A stretch of 64,000 nt of DNA from Elusimicrobiaceae bacterium (GCA_017525025.1 JAFXUJ010000007.1:310001-374000), one strand, 5' to 3'. Positions 8,760 to 17,862 are shown, counted from the first letter of the stretch. Numbers and translations are program-made. The notes: generated by a model not told the origin, from the letters alone.

Positions 8760-10530
8760 TTTTAAGCCTCCTAAAACGCTCAATATGCACGGCAAGCAAT
8801 TGAATATCCGACGGGGTAACCCCGGGAATACGGCTGGCCTGGCCGAGGGTTTGCGGTTTTACTTCGCGCAACTTAACCGAGCTTTCAAATAAAATTCCGC
8901 GCACGGTAGAGGGATCAAATCCTTCGGGTATTTTGATGGCATCAATTTCGGCTAATTTTTCCGCATCCTTTTTGTTACGTTCATAATACCCCTCGTATTT
9001 GCGGTGAATGTCCGCATGGCGTTGGGCTTTTTCTACCGACCACGGAAATAAATCCGGTTCATCGGTTACCGGGGCCTTGGGGTTGGCTTTTAAAGTTTCG
9101 CACAAGGTCCGGTATTTTTCAAAAGCGGGCTTGTAGATATCTTCTAACATCCCAAGGTTAAACGCATGCGGCATAAGACGCAAATCGGCATTGTCGTTAC
9201 GCAGTAAAATGCGGTACTCGGCCCGAGAGGTAAACATGCGGTACGGTTCATTAACGCCTTTGGTAACTAAATCGTCAATGAGGACGCCGATATAGGCTTC
9301 ATCACGCCGCAATACAAACGGTTCTTTCGCTTGCACTTTTAAAGCCGCGTTAATACCCGCCATAATGCCTTGTCCGCCGGCTTCCTCATAACCGGTCGTG
9401 CCGTTGATTTGTCCGGCACAGAAAAGACCCGGAACGATTTTGCTTTCCAAATGGGGATATAAATCCATGGGGTTGGCGCAATCATATTCTACCGCGTATC
9501 CCATGCGGGTAATGGAAGCATTTTCCATACCGGGTACGGATGCTATCAACGCGCGCTGCACGTCTTCGGGCATACTGGTAGAAAAACCTTGGATATAATA
9601 TTCTTCCGTATGGGCCCCTTCCGGCTCTAAGAAAAGCGGGTGGGAAGTAACTTCCGGAAATTTTTTGATTTTATCTTCTACCGATGGGCAATAGCGCGGT
9701 CCCATGCTGTGAATATTGCCGCCGTACATAGCCGAACGTTGGAAATTTTCGCGCAGAATTTTATCGGTTTCCAACGTGGTATGGGTAATGTAGCAACTTA
9801 AAAACTTTCGTTTTTGTTGTTCGTGTTCATCTGTAAAATGAGAAATGGGTTGTAAGGGGTTGTCCGACGGTTGCAAACGGAACTTGGAATAATCCAGTCC
9901 GCGCGCATTGATACGCATGGGCGTGCCCGTTTTAAAGCGCATGAGGTGTAAGCCTAACTCTTTGCTTAAATTTTTGGAAAGTAAATTAGACGGCATATCA
10001 TTATACCGTCCGCCGGGAGTCATGACGGTGCCAATGTGAATGGTTCCCCCCAAAAAAGTGCCGGTTGTCAAGATGACCGATTTGGTCTTGTAGAAAGTAT
10101 CACGCAGGGTAAGCACGCCGTCTACCCCATGATCCGACGTGGAAATGCAGACGGCTTCATCTTGCATGATATCCAAATTAGGTTGGAGTTCTAAAAAATG
10201 TTTGAACGTAAACTGATACACTTTTTTATCGCATTGCACCCGTGGCGAGTGAACGGCCGGGCCTTTGCCGGTGTTTAACATGTGGTAGTGGAGGGCGGCG
10301 TGATCGGTTACGCGGCCCATAGCTCCGCCAAGGGCGTCAATCTCGCGTACGATTTGCCCTTTGGCTATTCCGCCGATAGATGGGTTGCAAGACATTTGAG
10401 CAATCGTATCTAAGTTTTGCGTAAGTAACAGTGTTTGAGCACCTAATTTGGCGGCGGCCAAGGCGGCTTCACACCCGGCATGTCCGCCTCCAATCACCAC
10501 TACATCGTATATTTTATTACATACAAACAT
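8740..10530 (-). CDS. mnmG: MnmG (GidA), tRNA wobble-uridine modification FAD enzyme
   Basis: FAD-dependent partner of MnmE in forming cmnm5U34 on tRNAs. The dinucleotide-binding motif VIGGGHAGCEAA is at the N-terminus, and the family segments SCNPSIGGIAKG, PGGRYNDM, GTPMRI and GTTGYEEAGGQG are all visible. The start at 10530 lies 2 nt after the mnmE stop and gives 596 residues, a little shorter than most homologues because the C-terminus is short. Confidence 0.97.
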   Translation of the reverse strand: MFVCNKIYDVVVIGGGHAGCEAALAAAKLGAQTLLLTQNLDTIAQMSCNPSIGGIAKGQIVREIDALGGAMGRVTDHAALHYHMLNTGKGPAVHSPRVQCDKKVYQFTFKHFLELQPNLDIMQDEAVCISTSDHGVDGVLTLRDTFYKTKSVILTTGTFLGGTIHIGTVMTPGGRYNDMPSNLLSKNLSKELGLHLMRFKTGTPMRINARGLDYSKFRLQPSDNPLQPISHFTDEHEQQKRKFLSCYITHTTLETDKILRENFQRSAMYGGNIHSMGPRYCPSVEDKIKKFPEVTSHPLFLEPEGAHTEEYYIQGFSTSMPEDVQRALIASVPGMENASITRMGYAVEYDCANPMDLYPHLESKIVPGLFCAGQINGTTGYEEAGGQGIMAGINAALKVQAKEPFVLRRDEAYIGVLIDDLVTKGVNEPYRMFTSRAEYRILLRNDNADLRLMPHAFNLGMLEDIYKPAFEKYRTLCETLKANPKAPVTDEPDLFPWSVEKAQRHADIHRKYEGYYERNKKDAEKLAEIDAIKIPEGFDPSTVRGILFESSVKLREVKPQTLGQASRIPGVTPSDIQLLAVHIERFRRLKNAKKTA

Positions 10531-10532
10531 AT

Positions 10533-11885
10533 TTATTTTCCCATGCAAAACTTAGAAAATATAATTCCCAAAATATCATCCGGCGTAATTTCGCCCAATA
10601 AATCTTTTAGATACTTCAGCGCCCCGCGCAAGTGCTCGGCCTGAATTTCTCCCCCCGCGTGGTTTTTTAAACGGATAAGCGTACTTTCCAGTTCCGTTTG
10701 GGCGCGCAGTAACGCTTCATAATGGCGCAAGTTGGAAAGCATCAGCCCATCTGTGGGCGCATTATTCATTGGGGCGGTTAAAATGGTTTTTATCTCGTCT
10801 AAACCTATGTTTTTTTTGCACGAAACGGACAGTTGTTTATAATCCGCTATGTGGGGTAAATCAACGGTGGAAACGGCGCCGGGTTTATCGCATTTATTTA
10901 AAATGACAAGCGTGCGTTTATGGGCTTTTTCAATATCATTCCACAGTTGTTTTTCTTCCGCAGATAATGGGCGGGCCGCATCCAGCACAAACAAAATTAC
11001 ATCGGCTTGTTCCATGGCGCGCAAACTGCGGCGCATACCTTCCTGTTCCGCTACGTCTAGAGCGTGGGCGCGGATGCCGGCCGTATCGGTTAAAATGATT
11101 TTCTGCCCGTTTACTTCCAGAGTTTCTTCAACGGTGTCACGCGTGGTGCCGCAGATATCGGTAACAATGGCGCGGTCAAAACCGACGAGTGCATTGAGTA
11201 AACTGGATTTACCGCTATTGGGTGCGCCGACGATGGCTACCTTTAAACCGTCTTTAATTAAACGGCCGACGGAAAATGTATCGGTTAGGGTTTGAATATG
11301 GGTAAGTACGGCGGAAATTTCTTGACGGATAAAATCGGGAGATAAGGGTTGCATTTCTTCATCTACATCATCTAAGCGGACTTCAATTTGAGCCAACAGT
11401 TCGGCCAGTTTTGTTTTCATTTCATTTAGGCGCGCGCTTAGCTTGCCGTCTAATGAGTGCATGGCCAATTGGTGCGCGGATTTGTTTCCGGCGGCTATCA
11501 AATCGCATAGTCCCTGTGCTTCTACGAGGTCCATCTTGCCGTTCAAAAAGGCGCGTTGGCTAAATTCGCCGCGTTGGGCCGGGGTGGCCCCCGCCTGACA
11601 TAAAAGTTCCAATAGGCGGCCCGTGATGTAGGAAGAACCGTGCACGGCAAATTCTACCACGTCTTCCCCGGTGAAAGAATGGGGAGCCTGAAAATAGGTA
11701 ACGAGTGCTTTGTCCAGGATGTTTCCCCCGTCGTAAATGGTGCAAAAAACCTGTTGGCGCGGTGCAAAGGCGCCGTCCTTATGGGTAAGCGATTTTAACA
11801 GGTCTAGCGCGCGTGGCCCGGATAGGCGTACAAGCGCCACCGCCCCCCCCTGTCCGCTAGCCAAAGCACAGATGGTAGATTGCAT
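10533..11885 (-). CDS. mnmE: MnmE (TrmE), tRNA modification GTPase
   Basis: GTPase that acts with MnmG on the wobble uridine of tRNA. It has the N-terminal folate-binding domain, a helical domain interrupted by a G domain with GAPNSGKSS (near residue 217), GTTRDT, DTAG and NKCD, and the diagnostic C-terminal CMGK (CxGK) at the last four residues. No Shine-Dalgarno is visible; a TAAAAT box (11892-11897) ends 6 nt before the ATG, so the mRNA may be leaderless. First gene of the run that continues to murG. Confidence 0.97.
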   Translation of the reverse strand: MQSTICALASGQGGAVALVRLSGPRALDLLKSLTHKDGAFAPRQQVFCTIYDGGNILDKALVTYFQAPHSFTGEDVVEFAVHGSSYITGRLLELLCQAGATPAQRGEFSQRAFLNGKMDLVEAQGLCDLIAAGNKSAHQLAMHSLDGKLSARLNEMKTKLAELLAQIEVRLDDVDEEMQPLSPDFIRQEISAVLTHIQTLTDTFSVGRLIKDGLKVAIVGAPNSGKSSLLNALVGFDRAIVTDICGTTRDTVEETLEVNGQKIILTDTAGIRAHALDVAEQEGMRRSLRAMEQADVILFVLDAARPLSAEEKQLWNDIEKAHKRTLVILNKCDKPGAVSTVDLPHIADYKQLSVSCKKNIGLDEIKTILTAPMNNAPTDGLMLSNLRHYEALLRAQTELESTLIRLKNHAGGEIQAEHLRGALKYLKDLLGEITPDDILGIIFSKFCMGK

Positions 11886-11891
11886 ATAAAT

Positions 11892-11897
11892 ATTTTA
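11892..11897 (-). promoter_or_regulatory. -10 box TAAAAT of mnmE, predicted leaderless start
   Basis: On the minus strand TGA precedes TAAAAT (extended -10), and exactly 6 nt separate the box from the mnmE ATG at 11885, which would put transcription start on the A of ATG. No convincing -35 is present. Inferred from sequence only. Confidence 0.45.
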
Positions 11898-11960
11898 TCA
11901 ATTTTAGGGTGTATACGCACCCTATTTTTGGGGTGTTTTAAGGGCTAGATTCGGGGATTA

Positions 11961-13223
11961 CTACTCTACGCGGATTTGTACGTCTGCCCCGAAGAGTTGG
12001 CGAAGATGTTTATCCCGAAAAGACAGGACACGCGCATCAGAGAACAGTTCTTCCGTCACATCGTCAAACCAAGTAATTTCATTCTGGGGGATGAACGAGA
12101 CTGTGAAGGTGTTTCGTCCACGTAACTGGGAAGTTAGAGAAAAAGGTTCCCATCCCCGGATATGAGCATCTCCGGCATATACTACGAAAAGAGCATCGGG
12201 ATGTTCTTGGCGAAGTTCTTGCATGATAGTAAGCCAGTAATTATCGCGTAGTCGTTTCCCCTCCAAAGAACGCCATATGTTTGTTTTTCCCTCAGTATAC
12301 ATAACGGGATCTTCATCACTATAGTAATGTATGGACGTTTCATGTTTTTCAAAGGTAGAAACAAAATTGGGTTCCAGGCCAATAATGGGGATATCGTTTT
12401 CATCTGCTGCATTCCGTACTTCGGGTGCATAATCTTTGATTAACCAATGGTCTCTCTGTTTATATTCCGGCAGAAATTCGGTGAATAAGATAATTTCACG
12501 CTCGGGTTGCTTCAGACGTAATTCGCGTAATAATTGGGCTACTTTATTTTTAATATTTGGTTCATCGTGATATTCTCCAATGAGTAAGTAATAGGTGTTG
12601 AGCGGAATTCTATCAGCCAGCCAGTGAATATCTTCCTTGGCACTCCAGGGCACCTGTATTTGCAATTGTTTGAATTTAGCCATATTGGACCGCCATATTT
12701 CTTGCAACGCATTCAGTTGCGGGGCCAAGCAAAACATGTGACGGTTCTCTTGTGCCAAAAAATAGGTAGTCAGATTTTTGGGGCTATGTTTCAGAAAAGG
12801 TGCGTTTGGATATAAACGCGCGGCTCTGTGGTATATCTGCGGAAAGGCGCTTTTGGTTGGACCCGTGTTGTACATGGGCCCATTGCCGGTAAATAAATCG
12901 GGGTATTGCACTTGTATTTCACGAGCGTGACGATACGAAGTTTGAAGGCGTTTTTCTAGGGTTTGGGATATGCTTGCCTGTGGGACGCTTGCCGGGGTAT
13001 TAAGGAGCTCTTGCGCAGACCGTAATGCGAGTGCGCCCGCTTGTGAAGTGCTTAACGCTATTCTCACGCCTGCTTTTGAAGTTTGCATGGCCGCATCAAG
13101 GCCTGCTTGTTGGGCACGTGCAGCGGTAGTCACACCGCGCGCAATACTTCTCTCTTGTGCAGACAAAGGACAAGCCAGGGCCGGTATCACAAATAAAGCG
13201 GTTAATTTGATAACAAACTTCAT
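11961..13223 (-). CDS. Exported ChaN/TIKI-like domain protein
   Basis: 420-residue protein with a signal peptide ending ...CPLSA before QERSIARG, an Ala/Gln-rich helical stretch (about 30-110) and a C-terminal domain that resembles the ChaN/TIKI (erythromycin esterase-like, TraB-related) fold: LLIGEYHDEP near residue 213, ILFTEFLPE near 245, GLEPN and YAGDAHIRG near 352. In that superfamily the GExH, E and GxxH positions bind metal or haem. Similarity is short-motif level, so function is unproven. It is a single gene with its own upstream region, which carries a CCTAGGTC element shared in part with three other exported-protein genes in this window. Confidence 0.5.
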   Translation of the reverse strand: MKFVIKLTALFVIPALACPLSAQERSIARGVTTAARAQQAGLDAAMQTSKAGVRIALSTSQAGALALRSAQELLNTPASVPQASISQTLEKRLQTSYRHAREIQVQYPDLFTGNGPMYNTGPTKSAFPQIYHRAARLYPNAPFLKHSPKNLTTYFLAQENRHMFCLAPQLNALQEIWRSNMAKFKQLQIQVPWSAKEDIHWLADRIPLNTYYLLIGEYHDEPNIKNKVAQLLRELRLKQPEREIILFTEFLPEYKQRDHWLIKDYAPEVRNAADENDIPIIGLEPNFVSTFEKHETSIHYYSDEDPVMYTEGKTNIWRSLEGKRLRDNYWLTIMQELRQEHPDALFVVYAGDAHIRGWEPFSLTSQLRGRNTFTVSFIPQNEITWFDDVTEELFSDARVLSFRDKHLRQLFGADVQIRVE

Positions 13224-13249
13224 AGATTCCTATCCATTTCTCTATTTAT

Positions 13250-13255
13250 AGTATA
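13250..13255 (-). promoter_or_regulatory. Candidate -10 box (TATACT) of the ChaN-like gene
   Basis: TATACT on the minus strand, 26 nt before the ATG at 13223. No recognisable -35 at 16-18 nt upstream, so an activator or alternative element may be needed. Confidence 0.35.
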
Positions 13256-13300
13256 GATGGAAAGGAAAAAAATACATGGGCCTTTTGGGTACACGAAAAA

Positions 13301-13320
13301 TGAAAAAGGACCTAGGACGC
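13301..13320 (-). promoter_or_regulatory. Upstream motif copy CCTAGGTCCTTTTT
   Basis: On the minus strand GTCCTAGGTCCTTTTTCA lies about 80 nt before the ATG at 13223. It resembles CCTAGGTCTTTTGTCCTAG at 24433, ATAGGTCTTTTGG at 17882 and CTAGGCCTTTTGAC at 36458, each before an exported-protein gene. A further GGGCCTTTTGGGTAC lies just downstream on the plus strand at 13278. Role unknown. Confidence 0.35.
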
Positions 13321-13337
13321 CGCATAGGTAAATAGGC

Positions 13338-13371
13338 AAAAAATACCCCGCATTTTTAATGCGGGGTATTT
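13338..13371 (-). terminator. Terminator of the rpmH-khpB operon
   Basis: A strong hairpin with stem ATACCCCGCAT pairing with ATGCGGGGTAT, followed on the minus strand by a run of T, lies just past the khpB stop. Confidence 0.8.
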
Positions 13372-13388
13372 GTGCATGTTATAGATTT

Positions 13389-14567
13389 TTATTTATTTAC
13401 TGTCGTATTTTCCGTTGTATTTTCAAACAACGGGCCACAATTTACCGGGTTGTTTTGCGTGTTATCCGTCGCAACGGTAACAGTAGTTTCCGTGGCAGTT
13501 TGTACCGTTTGGGTAACCGTTGTTTCGGTAATTACGGCAGCCGGGGTTTCTACCGTAGTAGTAGAAATTTCAGTCGTTACCGTAGGGGTGGAATTTTCGG
13601 CATTTGTATTGTTTTCAACAGCCGTTTCTTCCGGCTTATCTTCGCCGATGACACCCGGTACAAAATCGGCCGGGGCTTTATTGGCATTTAACAATTCGGC
13701 TGTTTTTTCAGTCGGTCGCAGGGTAACTTTGCGCCATTTTCCTTCACCTTCTGACGCGGTGCGGACGAGTTCATTTCCCTCTACGGCGCGGTGAATATAA
13801 CGGCGCAGTTGTGCAGGCATCGGGCGGAAGCGGAAAACGCTGTGGCCGTTCTTGATAAGTGAAATGCCTTTTTCAATTTCGGCATCAATTTTATCTTCGG
13901 CTTTGCGCCAGTAGTTTTGCGTATCCGTGATTACGGAAAAAGGTGTATCATAATGGCGGCTAATGGCTAACGTAGATAAATATTGGATAGCTTCCAATGT
14001 TTTGCCTTCTTTGCCAATGACGATAGCCGGGTGGTCGCAATCAAACGTAAGCAAGATGCGTTGTTGTTTTTCATCCCACCAAGCATTTAAATTTTCTACT
14101 TTTACACCCATGTGAGTCAGTACTTTTTCCACATATTCTTTAGCTTCTTGCATGGGGGCTTTCACATTATCTGGGATTACGGCATGTTGAATTGCCTCAC
14201 ACGGCAAGAGTTGCGGTTCGTTTGCTTTGGGTGTTCTTTCGTGGGATTCGTTGCGATCATTACGCATAGACTTGCGGCCGCGACGGTTTGTTTTTTCTAA
14301 GTTATTTTTGCGGCTATTGCGTCCTCCGCGTCCTCTGGATTTACGTTTGGGAACGTCCATATAGATTTGAGAATCCAGTTCGGCCGTGCTCCAACGTTTG
14401 GGGCGAATTTCTACTTCGGCCAGACGGGATCCAATTCCCAGGAAACCTTTTTTGGGGTGTTGCAAAACGGATACTTCCACTTGATCGCGGCGTAAGCCGA
14501 GTTGACGCAAACCCTTTGTAATAGCATCGGAAACTTCTTTAGCTTGAATTTTAATTTTAGTTGGCAT
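13389..14567 (-). CDS. khpB: KhpB (Jag/SpoIIIJ-associated) RNA-binding protein with Thr-rich tail
   Basis: RNA-binding protein of the KhpB/Jag family. It has an N-terminal Jag_N domain (about 1-58, with KKGFLGIGSRLAEVEI), a basic Arg/Lys-rich linker (about 70-110), a KH domain with VIGKEGKTLEAIQYL near 180 and an R3H domain with RRYIHRAV near 257. After about residue 310 it has an unusual low-complexity tail rich in Thr, Val, Glu and Asn that ordinary homologues lack. It lies 16 nt behind yidC, the classical arrangement. Confidence 0.92.
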   Translation of the reverse strand: MPTKIKIQAKEVSDAITKGLRQLGLRRDQVEVSVLQHPKKGFLGIGSRLAEVEIRPKRWSTAELDSQIYMDVPKRKSRGRGGRNSRKNNLEKTNRRGRKSMRNDRNESHERTPKANEPQLLPCEAIQHAVIPDNVKAPMQEAKEYVEKVLTHMGVKVENLNAWWDEKQQRILLTFDCDHPAIVIGKEGKTLEAIQYLSTLAISRHYDTPFSVITDTQNYWRKAEDKIDAEIEKGISLIKNGHSVFRFRPMPAQLRRYIHRAVEGNELVRTASEGEGKWRKVTLRPTEKTAELLNANKAPADFVPGVIGEDKPEETAVENNTNAENSTPTVTTEISTTTVETPAAVITETTVTQTVQTATETTVTVATDNTQNNPVNCGPLFENTTENTTVNK

Positions 14568-14583
14568 ATCTTTTTATGCTCCT

Positions 14584-16188
14584 TTACTTAACTTTTGCCA
14601 TACGGCGGTTGAGAAACGATTGAATCCCGAAGGTAATGAGACTGTTGGTTAACCAGTACAACACCAATCCCGACGGAAAATTCATGAATAACAACGTAAA
14701 AATAAGCGGCATGTATTTAAACATGGCGGCTTGGGCCGGATCGCTACCGGCCGGCATGGAGTTGCGCTGCTGCAAGAACATGACGCCCCCCATGAGCACG
14801 GGCAAAATGTAATACGGATCTTTCGATGACAAATCCGTAATCCATAAACCGAATTTGGCTCCGTGCAATGCCCAAGAAGTGCGCAAGGCATTAAACAACG
14901 CCAAGAAAATGGGGAACTGAATTAAAAGCGGCAAACAACCCGAAAGCGGATTGACATTGTATTTGCGGTACAAGGCAAGTGTTTCGCGGTTGAGGGCTTC
15001 GTTATTCCCTTTGTATTTTTCTTGAATGCGCTTCATTTCCGGTTGGATTTTTTTCATTTTGGCAGCAGATTTTAGTTGTGCTACCGTAAAGTGGAACAGT
15101 AACGCTTGAATAAGTACCGTTAGCATAATAATGGCTATGCCGTAATTCCCGGTCCACTTATAAAATAATTCCAACACGTTACGGGCTAGTTTACCCAAGG
15201 CACCAAAGAAACCAAACGCAATGCTGCGTTCTAAATGATACGGCAGTTGTGAGAATAACTGATAATCTTTGGGACCAAAGTAAAAATCGGATTGGTACGT
15301 TACGTTTGATTTGGCGGCTACCTTTTCCCCCGCTACGGCAATTTGTAAAGCCGGACCTGATAAATCGCCGGAGGACATCCCAAAAAAGCGTTTTTGAGTA
15401 CCGATTACCTCTTTTTGGGTGGTAAGTGCGCCCGGCTTCCAGCCTTGCGGAATCAGCACGGCTAAAAAGTAGCGGTTTTCTATACCGGCCCACAACCACG
15501 ATAACTCGGGTTGTTTGCTTTTGGGCGTAAAGACTTCCAGCGTCGGAAAGCGTTTATTCGCTTCTTGTACGAGATAAACGGCTTTGGACTCCCGTTCGTT
15601 ATCTTTCATTTCACTTTTGACGGTAGCTAAACCGGGGCCAAAGCTCCAATTCCAGGCGGATAAGTCAATATCTCTTGACGTATTGTTTCGGAAAGTCAAA
15701 GATAGGTGATTAAGTCCGTTTTCGGCAAAGGTATATTCCTTAATGACACTAAAACCGGGCAAAATGTCACCGGTAAAAGTAATGGAATTTTGCGTACGGG
15801 CATATTCGGTAAAGTCCAACTGGGGCAACGTGGCAAAATAGCCGTCACCTTTATATGGAGTTAAATCCACATCGCCGACTACGTCTTTAAACAAATAAGT
15901 TTTAATACCCGCCCCTTTAGACGAAAACGTTACATCCGCTTGCGGCAAATTAAGCGTAAAGAGTTCTTCGGGTTTGGGAGCGGCGGCATCTTCCTTCGTC
16001 AGCCGGGGCGTTTGGGCATCGGCGATGGTTGCGATGGAAGGTGTTTTTTGTTCTTGTTGGGCTTGTAATTTAAGTTGTGCTTCGGCGGCTTGTTTGGCTG
16101 CACGGGCACGGGGAATGACCACAAACTGGTTGTATCCCGTCCAAACGAGCAGGAACAACATAAGGGTGGCCAGGAACTGTCTGTTCAT
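14584..16188 (-). CDS. yidC: YidC membrane protein insertase
   Basis: Inserts and folds inner-membrane proteins, with or without SecYEG. The 534-residue form has one N-terminal membrane segment, a large periplasmic beta-domain (about 60-340) and the conserved C-terminal five-helix region (about 345-525, with LIQFPIFLALFNALR and FPSGLVLYWLTNS). The large periplasmic domain is the diderm type. It lies in the rpmH-rnpA-yidD-yidC-khpB order typical of the origin-proximal region. Confidence 0.97.
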   Translation of the reverse strand: MNRQFLATLMLFLLVWTGYNQFVVIPRARAAKQAAEAQLKLQAQQEQKTPSIATIADAQTPRLTKEDAAAPKPEELFTLNLPQADVTFSSKGAGIKTYLFKDVVGDVDLTPYKGDGYFATLPQLDFTEYARTQNSITFTGDILPGFSVIKEYTFAENGLNHLSLTFRNNTSRDIDLSAWNWSFGPGLATVKSEMKDNERESKAVYLVQEANKRFPTLEVFTPKSKQPELSWLWAGIENRYFLAVLIPQGWKPGALTTQKEVIGTQKRFFGMSSGDLSGPALQIAVAGEKVAAKSNVTYQSDFYFGPKDYQLFSQLPYHLERSIAFGFFGALGKLARNVLELFYKWTGNYGIAIIMLTVLIQALLFHFTVAQLKSAAKMKKIQPEMKRIQEKYKGNNEALNRETLALYRKYNVNPLSGCLPLLIQFPIFLALFNALRTSWALHGAKFGLWITDLSSKDPYYILPVLMGGVMFLQQRNSMPAGSDPAQAAMFKYMPLIFTLLFMNFPSGLVLYWLTNSLITFGIQSFLNRRMAKVK

Positions 16189-16256
16189 AAAAACTCCTCT
16201 GGTTATCCTGAAAACAAATCAGGACGGCGGAAAGAACAGACCGTTAAGAAAAATAT

Positions 16257-16493
16257 TTACGGCACCGGGTCATATCCACCCGCATGCAACGGGTGGCATT
16301 TTGATAATCGTCTAACGGCTAGGAAAGAACCTTTCCATATGCCATATTTAGAAATCGCTAGTTTTGCATATTGGCTGCAAGTAGGCGTAAAACGACACAC
16401 CCCACGCGGCCCCAACAAGGGCCGTACGAGTAAATACGTAACGTCTAGCAACCGGAGCATAACTTTTCTGGAAGAAAGCGAAATCGTTTTCAT
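16257..16493 (-). CDS. yidD: YidD membrane protein insertion efficiency factor
   Basis: Small membrane-associated protein of 78 residues with the family signature [11 protein letters not shown] near residue 33 and [13 protein letters not shown] at the C-terminus. It starts within the rnpA stop (4-nt overlap) and precedes yidC by 68 nt. Confidence 0.95.
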   Translation of the reverse strand: MKTISLSSRKVMLRLLDVTYLLVRPLLGPRGVCRFTPTCSQYAKLAISKYGIWKGSFLAVRRLSKCHPLHAGGYDPVP

Positions 16494-16876
16494 AGTTTTC
16501 CGTCACCCATATCGGTGGAAAGGTGGCTAAGCAATTTGGCCTGAACCAATAATGTCTTGAGCGCATGCTGCGCTGCGTGCATACTGCCTAGCTGGGTACA
16601 GTCCTTTGGACTGACGATAATATCAACACCGGATACTATATTTTCCCTATTAAGTCTGAATGCTTCCCGCAGTAACCTCTTAGCACGGTTGCGAACAACC
16701 GCCGGTCCTAACTTTCTGGACACTACTACCGCAAAACGAGCCGGAAAGGAACCTTTCTGCTTTCCGTACCACAACACAACGCCGTTGTATTTAAGCTTTG
16801 CACCGCCTAAAATAATACGTTCAAAATCACGTTTTAAATGTAGACGGCAACTTTGCGGTAGGCCATGAGGCTGCAT
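16490..16876 (-). CDS. rnpA: RnpA, protein component of RNase P
   Basis: Protein subunit of ribonuclease P, which trims tRNA 5' leaders. 128 residues with [11 protein letters not shown] near the N-terminus and the RNR-type signature segment [15 protein letters not shown] near residue 57. It begins 5 nt after the rpmH stop and overlaps yidD by 4 nt. Confidence 0.95.
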   Translation of the reverse strand: MQPHGLPQSCRLHLKRDFERIILGGAKLKYNGVVLWYGKQKGSFPARFAVVVSRKLGPAVVRNRAKRLLREAFRLNRENIVSGVDIIVSPKDCTQLGSMHAAQHALKTLLVQAKLLSHLSTDMGDGKL

Positions 16877-16881
16877 AAAAC

Positions 16882-17022
16882 TTAGGCGGCTTTGATTAAC
16901 TCGTGGCGGCCTTTTGCACGACGTGCGCTGAGCACTTTTCTGCCGCCGGCAGTAGCCATGCGGGCTCTAAAACCAATGTGTTTGGCACGTCTTCTTTTGT
17001 TAGGTCTATATGTCGGTAACAT
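16882..17022 (-). CDS. rpmH: Ribosomal protein bL34
   Basis: 46-residue basic protein beginning [19 protein letters not shown] and continuing [20 protein letters not shown], an unmistakable bL34. First gene of the rpmH-rnpA-yidD-yidC-khpB operon, about 98 nt downstream of a well-formed promoter. Confidence 0.97.
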   Translation of the reverse strand: MLPTYRPNKRRRAKHIGFRARMATAGGRKVLSARRAKGRHELIKAA

Positions 17023-17119
17023 TTTTTTCTTATACGCTGATTCTGGCCCGGATAAACCGAACTGGAAAAAACGTATCTCCTGTAATCAATTTAAAGGGGT
17101 TTAAAAAAACCACATCATT

Positions 17120-17148
17120 ATTATATCTTTTCTTGGAAGACTTTGCAA
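17120..17148 (-). promoter_or_regulatory. Promoter of the rpmH operon
   Basis: On the minus strand TTGCAA, 17 nt spacer, TATAAT. This is the best-formed sigma-70-like promoter in the left half of the window. Transcription would start about 90 nt before rpmH and diverge from recO. Confidence 0.75.
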
Positions 17149-17190
17149 AACCGTATCAACGTTTCTTTTAAATTTGCTATGCTTACTATA

Positions 17191-17862
17191 ATGATATTCA
17201 CAGATAAAGGCATTGTTTTGTTGCGGCAGCCATTTCGGGAAACGGACCGAGTGATTTCTTTGTACACGCGTGAACACGGGCGTGTCAATGTGCGCGTGCC
17301 GGGAGTAATGCGTCAAAGTGGAAAATTAAAAGCCCTCAGCGAACCTTTTGTATGTGCCGAGGTGCGTATTTATGTGCGCCGCGGAGGCGCCATGGGAACG
17401 CTTACCGGTGGGAAAATAGAAAGCGTTTTCCCGACGATTCGTGCCGATTTGAAACGTACGCGTTTAGCTTTACACTTTTGTGAACTTTTGTTTCGTATGA
17501 CGCCGCTACACCAACCCAGTACGGGAAAGTTTGATTTACTCCGCCAAGCACTTATTGAACTGGACTGCGCAAAACCTGTTCCGGCGTTTCAAGCCGCGTT
17601 TACGTTGCGTCTCATGGCTTTGGCCGGGTTTGGGTTGGACCACCCCGTCTTAAAAATTTCACCGGAGTTTTGGCGACGCATGCACGAAGACCGTTTTTCT
17701 TCTTTGGAATTTTCAGAGCCGGAAGATTTGCTGGCCCTAGCCAAATGCAACAATGTCTGCCGTCGTTTTTTAAATCAGTATTTAACTTATCCGCTTCATA
17801 CGCTCCAACCGCTTGGATTAGAGGAAGTCGCTTCTCCAGAGCCGATCCCGGTCACTCAATAA
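17191..17862 (+). CDS. recO: RecO DNA repair protein
   Basis: RecO loads RecA onto gapped single-stranded DNA with RecR. The N-terminal OB-fold begins TDKGIVLLRQPFRETDRVISLYT, the normal family opening, so I start at 17191; upstream starts at 17179 (ATG) or 17143 (TTG) add residues unlike the family. The rest (about 223 residues) is helical and includes EPF-type and FELLFRM-type segments; the zinc cysteines of some RecO proteins are absent. No Shine-Dalgarno is seen before 17191. Divergent from rpmH. Confidence 0.88.
   Translation: MIFTDKGIVLLRQPFRETDRVISLYTREHGRVNVRVPGVMRQSGKLKALSEPFVCAEVRIYVRRGGAMGTLTGGKIESVFPTIRADLKRTRLALHFCELLFRMTPLHQPSTGKFDLLRQALIELDCAKPVPAFQAAFTLRLMALAGFGLDHPVLKISPEFWRRMHEDRFSSLEFSEPEDLLALAKCNNVCRRFLNQYLTYPLHTLQPLGLEEVASPEPIPVTQ

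Noticed and set aside
10849-11295. 148-codon plus-strand frame
   Set aside because: Antisense to mnmE, rich in Ser and Arg, no family motif; a shadow frame.
13372-13794. 140-codon plus-strand frame
   Set aside because: Antisense to the Thr-rich KhpB tail; Val/Ser-rich and without a start signal.
16882-17200. Replication origin (oriC) beside rpmH
   Set aside because: The rpmH-rnpA-yidD-yidC-khpB and mnmE-mnmG-rsmG blocks often lie near oriC, but I see no DnaA-box cluster, dnaA, dnaN or parAB in the window.
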